Shown here one piece after another: positions 47,698 to 57,734 of a stretch of 64,000 bases of DNA. Position 1 is the stretch's first letter. The number at the start of each line of letters is the position of its first letter. A program made the position numbers and the translations under genes. Under the pieces are notes generated by a model, which was not told where the DNA came from, searched no databases, and saw nothing but the letters and a program-made list of their open reading frames with translations. The stretch is from positions 686,438 to 750,437 of the forward strand of contig CM038466.1 in NCBI GenBank assembly GCA_021464415.1, written 5' to 3'. Source of the stretch: Lonicera japonica (taxonomy: Eukaryota; Streptophyta; Magnoliopsida; Dipsacales; Caprifoliaceae).

Positions 47698-48072
47698 AGG
47701 TACTAAATACATTTAGCACCTCTTGGACAGCAACCAGAGGGTGCTAAATGCATTTAGCACCTCCTGGACAGCAACCAGAGGGTGCTAAATGCATTTAGCA
47801 CCACAACTAGAAGGTGTTAAATGTATTTAACACCCCCTGAATAGCAATCAGAAGGTGCTAAATGCACTTAGCACCACAACTAGAATGTGCTAAATGCATT
47901 TAGCATTTCCTAGACAGCAACCAGAAGGTGCTAAATGCATTTAGCACCCCCTGGACAGCAACCATAAGGCTAACCAGAAAGTGCTAAATGCATTTAGCAC
48001 CTTCTGAACAACAACCAGAAGGTGTGCAACTTGAACAACAAACTAAAAGGTGCTAAATGATTTTAGCACCAT
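47698..48072. repeat. Array of ~10 copies of a 22-bp palindrome
   Basis: The core is GGTGCTAAATG followed by its exact reverse complement. Copies begin near 47698, 47739, 47781, 47814, 47855, 47887, 47928, 47981 and 48049. They are separated by spacers of the type CTCCTGGACAGCAACCAGA (period about 41) or ACAACTAGAA (period about 33). Many cores are perfect palindromes and others have one or two changes. Confidence 0.9.
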
Positions 48073-48375
48073 TATAAAATATAGAATAAAAAATTTGATG
48101 AGATCAACATCCATTCAATTTATTTATATGTATATATATATATGGATCGACATAGGGTTCATAAAATAAAAAAAATAGAGTTACGATCATATTGTTTTTA
48201 AATCTCGCTGGGCTGTCGAAATTAGTTGATTTCGATAGCAAAACGACCTCTGATCGTCTTAATTTTTCGCACAATTATAATAACTTTGTCTTCCGAACAA
48301 CATATCCAAAAATCAGCCAAACCCAATGGTTCGATCAAAAGTTACATATATTTTACGATTGTAGTTCTAGAAAGC

Positions 48376-48424
48376 AGAAGAAGAAGAAGAAGAAGAAGAA
48401 GAAGAAGAAGAAGAAGAAGAAGAA

Positions 48425-48459
<35 letters not shown>
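48376..48459. repeat. (GAA)n then (GAT)n microsatellites
   Basis: About 16 GAA units run directly into about 11 GAT units. Long poly-Lys, poly-Arg or poly-Met frames result and are not genes. Confidence 0.95.
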
Positions 48460-48790
48460 GAACGGTGCTCAGAGTCAGGTGGTGTTGGTGGTGGAAGAGG
48501 TGAGATTATTGGTGAGACAACTTGTCTTTTCTCTTGTTCTTTGTTTTCTCTCTCTAAACTATGTGTATGTAAGAGAGTAATATGTCTTTTGTATAATTAG
48601 AATAAATGATATAGTAGGGTATTTTTGTCCATCAACATTTATCATTTTCCTTAAAATAAATTAATATTATGAAAAGTGTCCTTATTGTAAAACCAAATTA
48701 TGAAATTAGTACTAGTTCTCTTTATTAATTTTGAGTCTGTCCTTAGAGTTATAAAATATTACGGTGCGAGACCTTATAACCCATTATCTC

Positions 48791-48863
<73 letters not shown>
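48791..48863. repeat. (TAA)n microsatellite 3
   Basis: About 24 units, closing the right side of the 47548-48790 module. Confidence 0.95.
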
Positions 48864-48864
<1 letters not shown>

Positions 48865-48905
48865 TTTTTCGTAAAGTTAGTCTACGTTAGAATCATATAT
48901 TATTA

Positions 48906-49368
48906 GGCCTTGTTTGATTCGCGGATTTGAGGATTCAGGAAAAGAAAGTTATTACTTTCTTTTATTTGGTGAGCACAAACTCCCGAAATATTTTCCTGAC
49001 AGAAAGAAAAGTAGAAAGGAAAATATTCCACTCAGACCTCATGGGATTGAATTCTCCTTCAGATTTTTCAGCATTTATTACAAAAGTTTTGGACAACAAT
49101 ACTCCTACCTAAATATGTTATTGCCAAAACTTTTGAATTTTTGTGATGTTTTTATTTTAAAATACAAGGGTGTTATTGCAATATCGATATAATTTTACTT
49201 TCCTTTCTTGTACCAATCAAACACCAAAAGGAAAATCAAATAGTATTTTCTGAATACTTTTCATACTTTACCCAAATATAAGAAAAGAAACTTGACAGGA
49301 ACTTTAGTTTCTCACTCCCTTGAAAAAGACAAGGGAATTGATTTCCCTTATGTGAATCAAACGAGGCC
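48906..49368. mobile_element. Tourist-like (PIF/Harbinger) MITE
   Basis: The left end GGCCTTGTTTGATTCGCGGA and the reverse complement of the right end, GGCCTCGTTTGATTCACATA, match closely. TTA flanks at 48903-48905 and 49369-49371 fit a 3-bp Harbinger duplication. The element is 463 bp with no transposase. Confidence 0.88.
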
Positions 49369-49371
49369 TTA

Positions 49372-49481
49372 TAGGAAGTAATACCATCTCTCTTAGTAAT
49401 TGCTATAATAATTACCTTAATAATATATATTATTATTTAATAATATATATTATTTATTATAAAAAAAAAATAAAAATAAAA

Positions 49482-49571
<90 letters not shown>

Positions 49572-49640
49572 AAATGAAGTAATACCATCTCTCTTGTTAA
49601 TTATTATAATAATTGCCCTAATCTATATAATTTATTATAA
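49372..49640. repeat. AAT/ATT mirror hairpin within a ~60-bp direct repeat
   Basis: (AAT)n at 49482-49521 is followed two bases later by (ATT)n at 49524-49570, making a perfect inverted repeat with arms of about 40 bp. On either side the motif AAGTAATACCATCTCTCTT is repeated (about 49377 and 49579). Confidence 0.85.
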
Positions 49641-49746
49641 TTATTATAGTAAAATCGAGGAAGTGTAATAATTATAGTAATAAATAATTTTTATTATGAA
49701 ACCTTTATTTACTTATTTTTTAAACTCTTTCATTTTCATATTTACA

Positions 49747-51581
49747 TCTATACTTAATATCTATAATAATAATCTATTATCTATTACTATATAGTAAAAT
49801 GGAAGAAGTATAGCAATTAGTGCAATATATATATATATATAGCAATTAATGCAATCTTTAATTACTTATTAATGCAATCTATATAGCAATTAATACAATT
49901 TTTAATTACTTTTTTTTGAGAGAGAAATACAATTTTTAATTACTTTTATACATCTTTTGTCTTCATTTAGTTATGATAATATATATTTACTTAAGTTCTT
50001 GTTGTTTATAATTCTATTATTTTCTCTCAACTAGGTATATTAGTTATTTTGCACTAATTCAAAATACTTTTTATACATGTCATTTTTAATTTTTATTTTA
50101 TATAATTGGGCTGTTGAATTGCTTGCCTATTTGTAATTAATTTACCTTTATATTTTTGAAGTTATATTACATGGGTATTTTTTCATGACTATTTTTGTTT
50201 ACCATTATACACTATATTTTTATATTTATATAATTTGAAACATTTACATATTTCGTTAATTAAAACAACCACACATTGTGTGGGTTACACACTTGTATAT
50301 GTATAAAATGGAGGAAGTAGGAGTATTAATGAAGCCTTTAAAGGTAATTAATGCATTTGAAACATATATATGCCAATTGTGTGTTTTTATTTATCAATGG
50401 TCATAACCTGCTTTTATCTTAATGGCATACGCTTCCTCTTCTTTATGGAATTGCTGAATTACAATAATTATTTTACTGTTTCATTCTGTCACTTTATTAC
50501 CCCAATAATTATGTATAAACTTTTCATTTTCTCACTTTAATTATATTCCCCTAGCTTCAAGCATGTATGTATACATATATTTCCTCTTAGCTTCTCCAAG
50601 TCAATTTTTCGGTACTCATGTTTTTGTTTATTTCCAAGGATCTATTTGTCAAATACATAAAAAAAAAAAGAAGGGGGTTTAAGTGTAATTTATGAGCTTC
50701 AAGCATATGAGATATGTATAGTTAATTGTCTTATATGGCCATTGATGTCATGATATCTTAACTTTAATTATTTGTTCTTCCTTACCTTCCTTATTTAAAA
50801 TTGCTTATGTTATTGCTTATCTCTCTAATGAAACTTTCATAGTTTCAGACTTTTCAATTTTCTTTTAGTTATATAAACTAGATGGCTCACTCTACCTTTT
50901 TTATCTTACATTTTTATTGTGTCTCACTTCTTCCCTCTTTTTATTTGTTTCAAAGTGTTAGTTGCTGATATGTTACAATCAACAAAGATGATGTGTTTTT
51001 ATTTTATTATTTATGTGAATTATTTATTAATGTTTTTATATATCTAAATTATAGCAAATAGACATTTTCACAAAATGTGATGTTTCAGTGTGTTGCAAAT
51101 TCTCAATTTTTACCAAGTTTCTATATTTATTCTTATCTATGAAAGAACGTAAATCATTGAATACTAAAATAATTTTATAAATCTTATATAAATGCGACCA
51201 TGTTATGACAAATAATTATTCTAGAGGTTTGTTAAATTATTCAAAATAATCCAGTTATTATTGTCAATTTATTGTTTGACTCTTTGTTTTCTATGTTTTG
51301 TAGGATTTACACAGTAGTCATACAATTTATTTATGCATCTATTTTATTATATACATAAGAAAGGAAATGCATAAACGTTATTTAAAGATAAATAAATTAC
51401 ACAACTTAGTTAAATATTTTACTTTGCTGCTACGATTCTTTATGGAAAAAGAAAATGTAATTGCTCTGGCTTGATAAATTATTAGCTTATTTATAATTTA
51501 ACCGACACATATAAGCAAAACTAGAGTCAATTTGCACGAAATAATTGATAAACCGTCCGTGCATTGCACGGGTTGCATACT
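49747..51581 (+). mobile_element. Helitron-like element(s), non-autonomous
   Basis: TCTATACTTAATATC at 49747 resembles plant Helitron 5' ends. CCGTGCATTGCACGG (51558-51572) forms a hairpin followed by GTTGCATACTAG at 51581, matching Helitron 3' ends (hairpin then CTAG). An internal weaker end at about 50274-50294 (CCACACATTGTGTGG...CTTG) suggests two elements in tandem. There is no Rep/helicase coding. Boundaries are approximate. The interior is AT-rich with no gene. Confidence 0.5.
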
Positions 51582-51959
51582 AGTATATAGTATTACGGAG
51601 GAAGTAGATACATTAATTATTTTTTCTTATATTCTTAATTGTAGTAACATCAATTACTTATTAATTACTTTTTTTTATTCTTAATGATTAATAAAATAAT
51701 AATTATTATTATAATATTGAAAATAGCATCATTTATTATTCAGTTTTTTAAAAATGTGTTAAAATTAATAGTCTTATTTTCAATTTGCCATATCAAATGA
51801 GTTGTATTCTTAACTATTAATTAAATTAAAATTAATGTCTTCTTGAAAATAACAAAGTAAAAGTTGCAAAATTAATTTTAAACGGAGGTAATATATATTT
51901 TATTCTCCGTATGCAACATATTTAAACCAATTATTTCACAAAGTTATTAAGACACATAC

Positions 51960-54665
51960 TGTAATACCCCGTATTTTAATTTGTTTTAAATTGAATTATA
52001 TTAGCTTATTTATACTCATGTGAGTGATCGTTAGGTGATTCGGGTGGTTCGAATGGATTTTGGTTGGTAAATAAGAAGTTTTGGTCTTTCGCGATATGTT
52101 ATTTCTAGCTATCTTTGAGCTATCGTATTTCTTTTAAATGGAATGAATTCCGTTCGCCTATGGTGCTAGAATTAATGTACCATCTATACAATTTTTGTGT
52201 TTTGGCCGAAGTCCAATTCAACTCCTCGTGGGTAATAAACAGGGCGCAAAGTAGGCCCATTGCAAAATTACTGGTCATAACTCGGTAGTGTTCGGCAGAG
52301 CGCTGTCTTTCGGTGAATTTCTAGTTAAATAATATATCAGAATGTACTTGGGAAAACTTCTCGCTAGAAAGTTTATAATTTTATCATTTTCTTTCCGTGG
52401 ACATAAAGAATGCCTCAATCGGAGTTCCGAGTCAAAAGTTATTTTGACCAAAACAAAAACAGTGCTTCAAGGCCCAAAACTTAAAGCGCGGACCGGTATG
52501 GTGTTTTTGGACATACCGTCCGGCACCAAATTTTTGGGAAATTTTGCTCCGCGGACCGGTTTCGGTTTTGCATACCGGTCCGCCAATTAGATTGTTTAAT
52601 TTACCTTTATCATTTTTGTTTATCATTTTCCAACCCAACTTCGACACACACTCTTCCACACTCCTCTAGGGAGTTCTAGAGGGTTCTAGAGTGAGAAAGA
52701 GAAGGATTTTTACGCATCTTTCATCCACGATCGAAGATTCAAGCTTGAAATCATCCAAACCTATCTTAAGGTACCATTCATACATCTTCTACCTTAGTTT
52801 TCTTCTTAGAAGCTCAGGCATAGCTTTGGCTACTTGGGTTGGGTTTATGCTCTAATTTAAAACATTTACATGAGGATTTGGCTATGTTAGGAACGCGGTG
52901 AGACGAAGCTTGAGGATTTCACCGAACGGGGCATTGCGTGGTTACATTTTCTTTCCTCTTTTGGTCTATACACTTGAGGTAGGGGTTATATCTTCTCTAA
53001 GCTTGTAAAATGGAGGATTTTAGTAACACAATTAATGCAATATTTAATAACTTTATATGAATATTAATATAGAGGCATATCTCTTGTTATTAGGTATAAT
53101 GGCTCATTATAATAATAATAATATAATTATAAAGGACATTTAAAATGATTAGCTATGATTCAATGATACAAAGCGACACTATATGCCAAATAAACTCGAT
53201 TCTCACGTAGTATTTGATCTCTACGGGTTATCCCTTCCGGGTTATAATATCGTCTAGTTGATATATTGAACTAGTAAACGGTTTTGGTATGCACTACAGG
53301 GACACGTATGAGATCCGATGAAGTTTATATGGCATATGTTGTTTCTAACTTGTATTTAGAGCATTTGTGCATGTTTGCATCATTATTGTGTCAACCCGGC
53401 ATCTCGAGGATATCTTGGCTAAATGCGTTTGGAGCACCCTCCTTATGGACATATGGTGTGAAAATTATCTCTTGGGAGAAGGTGCTAAATCTCATATCTA
53501 TGTCACCCTCTGGATGGCATTCTATGCTCTTGAGTATTCTTGAATGTGTGATTATCTCTCTTCTGGACGTTCTTCATTTATTGGCACCACAACCAGAAGG
53601 TGCTAAATACATGTTTAGCACCCGCTGGACAGCAATGTTTGGGCCTTCCCAGAATAATTGGGGTTAGTGCTAAATGCATGGAAAATAGCAGGGCCCCCTT
53701 AGGGACAGCAACCTCCGGGGGGTCAGAGGGTGCTAAATGCATTTAGCACCCGGAAATCTAGACACGGCAAGGCACTAAAGTGCTAAATGCATTTAGCACC
53801 ACAAAATGAGATATTGAAGTGCTAGGTGGACTGTGGTCCAAATTGTTATTATCTGTCGATATTAGCACCCGAGACGGAGAGCCATATCAGAAGGTGCTAA
53901 ATGCATTTAGCACCCTCTGGACAACAACCAGAAGGTGCTAAATACGTTATCTTCTGGCGGAGCACCACAACCAAAAGGTGCTAAATATATTTAGCACCCT
54001 CTGGATAGTAACCAAAGGCGGGTGCTACATGCATTTGATATCTCAGCTCACCATATTCTATTGATTCGATGTAACGGTTGACACCAAAGGGAGGTAACCT
54101 GCATAAATGCATGAGCATGCATGGTTTTGTGAACAACAACCATAAGATATGACACCAGTTGAACAACAAATCAGAATGTGCTAAATTATAATTTTAGCAC
54201 CATGTTTACAAAGTAAGAATTAATAAATGTTTTAAAAGTTGTTCCCTTTTTCTTTCCCCTATGAGATCAACATCCACTCAATTTATTTAATATGTATATA
54301 GATATGGATCGCCACGTAGATCGGTTCGTAAAAAAAAAAAAAGAGTTAGTGGCAATCTGATACAGATGTACTTTTGTCATGTAACGTCCCCCGGGCGCTG
54401 GGCTGCCCGAAATGATATACATTAGTTTGGACTTCTTGATTGGTTTTTTTAACGACTATAGCATGTATGTATTTATGTACAGTACTATCGTGATTGTCAG
54501 CATGATATTAAGCTGTTGTTTGACGAGCATGATATTACTATCTGTAATTTCTTTGTGCATTCCGAACATATAACCCATTTTAGTCAATCTAAGATGGGTT
54601 AGTCAGCCAAATCCAAGTCTGAATTACGGGTGTTCGATCCTGTAAATTAAGGCGGGGGTGTTACA
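51960..54665 (+). mobile_element. Solo LTR (family B type), mosaic interior
   Basis: This element starts TGTAATACCCCGTATTTTAA and ends AAGGCGGGGGTGTTACA. CATAC flanks at 51955-51959 and 54666-54670, a perfect 5-bp duplication. Its ends mirror the solo LTR at 27052, so it is the opposite orientation. It is about 800 bp longer than that copy. The extra DNA from about 53033 on includes a TTAGGTATAATGGCTCATTA segment and palindrome-array pieces also found at 47548-48790. No protein-coding gene is supported. Confidence 0.8.
53590..54200. repeat. Second, broken array of the 22-bp palindrome
   Basis: GGTGCTAAATG-type palindromes recur at about 53597, 53740, 53780, 53898, 53933, 53978 and 54175. They are spaced more irregularly than at 47698-48072 and interleaved with unrelated sequence. 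Spacers such as CTGGACAACAACCAGAAGG are shared with the first array. Confidence 0.8.
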
Positions 54666-54670
54666 CATAC

Positions 54671-56610
54671 TATTGAAATTGCATGTTTATTAAACACCCG
54701 TGCATTGCATGGGTTGTTAATCTATTATTATATTATATAGTAAAATGGAAGAACTATTGCAATTAATGCAGATCTATATAGCAATTAATATAATAATGAG
54801 AACGATGACTTTTGATGAGAACTCTTTTGATCTTTCTTCTCGGAGTTATGATCGGAGATATATAGGTGGTGGTGGTGGTGGTGGTGGTGGTGGTGGTGGT
54901 GGTGGTGAGACTTAACTTCTCTTTTCTCTTGTTATTTTGTCATTTCTCTCTCTAAACAGATATATGTGTATTTTGCACTAAGAGAGAAGTCTTTTTAATA
55001 TGTCTTTTGTATAATTAGATTGTTTAATTTACCTTTGATATTTTTGTAGTTACATTACATGGGTATTTTTATGGCTATTTTTGTTTACCATTATACATTT
55101 ATCATTTTTTATATTTATGTAATTTAAAACATTTAATATTATGAAAGGTGTCCTTAATTGTAAAACTACCCATGCATTGCGTGGGTTACAGTTACATACT
55201 TGTATATAGTAAAATGGAGGAAGTTATAACACAATTAATGCAATATTTAATAACTTTATATGAATATTAATATAATTTCTTCCCTCTAGATTTTTCTTAT
55301 GTTCTTGGCCTTTTGGTCTTCTTTTCTCTTTATTATTATAACATCACTCTTTAATAATGGTAATGGTAATTTATATATATACCTTATGGCTTTTATAATT
55401 CCATCATTTTGCTCTCAATTTGGTATATGAGCTATGTTGCTCTAATTCAAAAGTCTATTCGTCCATACCAAATTGTATTTATATTTTATATAATTAGGTT
55501 ATTGCATTGTTCTTATTTGTATTTTCGTTTAACTTTATATATTTGTAGGTCTATCACTCCTTCTCTATTCTTCAAGTGAACAATTTTACATGATAAGATC
55601 TATATTAAAATTACAGTTTTTGCAATTAAATTATTCTTATATACCTTTTTATTTTCTTAGATCTATCTCTTACTTTTTTTAATTTTCAAGTGACCAAACG
55701 GTAAGTTTTGTGTTAAATTTTTTGAATTTCATTTATTTTCTTTACTTTTGACTTTTAATTGAAGATCCCTCTATTTTATGAATGACATAATATAAAGGGA
55801 TATGCAAAAACTTATTTTATGATTGTTTTAAACTTTTTACTTTGATTCTTATGAATTTTTTTAAATATTATTAAATTTTGATCAATACTATCTTTTATTC
55901 TAATGCATACTAATTTATTTATTTTAATTTTTTGAAAGAAAATAATCAATCATTCAACAATGGCCAAAGTAATTACAATTTTTAATCTTTTTTTTGTAAG
56001 TACAATTTCAATATTTCAATTTCACAAAGTTTGTGAGAAAAAGTATTACAAAGGTCATGATTTTCGAGGTAATATTAGACATATATAATATTTTTTTTGA
56101 AATAGACTACAATACTATTCAAAGTATTAATATATTCTGTTAATTGAGTCGTCCGCACATCGCGCGGTTATATACTTGTTGTATAATACTATGGAGGAAG
56201 TAAATACATTAATTACTCCTTAATTATTTTTTTAAACACTTAATTGTAGCAACATTAATTACTTTTTTATATTCTTAATGCATAATAAAATAATAATAAT
56301 TATTATTATAGTATTGGAAGTGGCATAAATATTGTTTTTTTAAAATGTGTCAAAATTAATAGTCTTATTTTCAGCTTGGCATATCAAATGAGTTATATTT
56401 TCAACCATTAGTTAGATTGAAATTAATGTCTTCTTGAAAATAACAAAGTAAAAGTTGCAAAATTAATTTTAAACGAAAGCAATATAAATTTTATTTTCTA
56501 TACACAACATATTTAAGCCAATTATTTGACAAAGCGATTAAAACAAACACTATTAAAATTACATGTTTATTAAACACCGTGTATCATACGAATTGTTAAC
56601 TAGTGTTTTA
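54671..56610 (+). mobile_element. Chain of Helitron-like 3' ends
   Basis: Hairpins followed after 9-16 bases by CTWG or a similar end occur at about 54703 (CCCGTGCATTGCATGGG), 55177 (CCCATGCATTGCGTGGG...CTTG), 56151 (CCGCACATCGCGCGG...CTTG) and 56572 (CGTGTATCATACG...CTAG). Several are followed directly by TATATAGTAAAATGGAGGAA, as if the next element began there. The interior is AT-rich without genes. Internal boundaries are not resolved. Confidence 0.45.
54865..54907. repeat. (GGT)n microsatellite
   Basis: About 14 GGT units. Confidence 0.95.
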
Positions 56611-57734
56611 TGGTATTGGTCAAGTTAGGGTTCGTCTTTATCAATTTGGTTTGACCAATATTAATTCAGAATGATTATTAGTATTCTACGGATGGAAAAA
56701 TTATTTTTAAGTATCAGTATTCTAATAAAGAAAAATTATTTTATCCGTGTCCTCTAACCTTACTAACCACTGACCACCATAGGCGACTACAACCCACCTC
56801 CAATGCTATAAAGTGTAATAAAAGGAAATGCAAGGATTGGTGGAGGACAATGGCAAAAAAAAAATCATCAAGTTGCTGAAAGTAGTAGTAATTTTTTGTA
56901 ATTATTTTTGTGGTGGATGTTTTTGAGAGAGGGAAGCTAATGATGCGGTGCTTGTGCTTTGTTGTCGCAAATAGGAGGAACTATCTCCGTTGGAGGGATG
57001 TATATAATTTGTGAAAACCCTTCATGAAAGATGTCTGGATTTGAGATCCCTGTGGGCATCCAAAATAGCCGACAACCAGTGAACAACTTGATATTGATGC
57101 ACGCCTGCGCCATCTCGTCGTGTTCTAAGGCGTAGTATCAAGATTATTGCTTGTAGCCAAGTTGTCAGCATCATCATGTGGAACTTCGTATCTTGTGAGT
57201 TTTATCTGTTACGTTGCATTTCGTGCCTTGTCGAGTTGTGTTTACTGAATATAGGTTGCCAACTAGATAGCTATTTTGGGATTACCAAATTCAAATGTTA
57301 CTGCATTCAGGGGCATCGCCATTTGACTGAGTCTTGTGCAAGACTGGTATCAGTACTTCCGCAAAATGTTTGTCTTGTGCGAGACCGACTTTTGGCCTAT
57401 CTGAGATGGCTTTTTGACTGGCCAGAAGAATATTTTCAATTGCAAGAAGAAAAATAGAATGATTTACGTTTTAATATACTGTTGAGGCCCAAGTGAATCA
57501 CATTAAGATTGTTGTTTTAGCAACACAACTAAATAATGATCACCAAATTTGCCTTAATCCATCCTCCAGCAACAAGCCACTTCACTGCTGATCCTTCAAA
57601 GCAAGATTACAACATGGATCCTTAATTAATTTATTATAATCTGTTCTTGCCTTTTTCTGTTCCCATAGAACAACTGTTACTGTAAAGGTTGTACATAAAC
57701 TACAAAAAAGATCAAATGATGAGAGAAGAAAAAA
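56611..57734. other. Region 3' of SDR42E gene, with an unexplained coding-like frame
   Basis: No gene is firmly supported. A plus-strand frame at 57176-57457 (93 codons) has a non-repetitive composition and ends LAYLRWLFDWPEEYFQLQEEK, but I do not recognise it. It may be a captured or decayed gene fragment. The 3'UTR of the minus-strand SDR42E gene should lie just left of 57735. Confidence 0.35.

Larger units (their letters stand above)
47548..48790. mobile_element. Unclassified element bracketed by AAT arrays, with palindrome array
   Basis: The left side reads GGTATAAGGGCTCATTATAA. The right side reads, in reverse complement, GGTTATAAGGTCTCGCACCG, so the ends are loosely inverted. AAT arrays lie directly on both sides. 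Inside are the palindrome array (47698-48072), GAA and GAT microsatellites (48376-48459) and GGACACTT facing AAGTGTCC. Pieces of the same sequence recur at 53092-54330 and 54790-55165. There is no transposase. Class is uncertain; a MITE-like element is possible. Confidence 0.45.

Noticed and set aside
48192..48503. 103-residue plus-strand frame with poly-Lys and poly-Met
   Set aside because: It is produced by the GAA and GAT microsatellites inside a repeat module.
53284..53667. 127-residue plus-strand frame in the mosaic LTR
   Set aside because: It lies inside solo-LTR and palindrome-array DNA, has no domain and no splice context.
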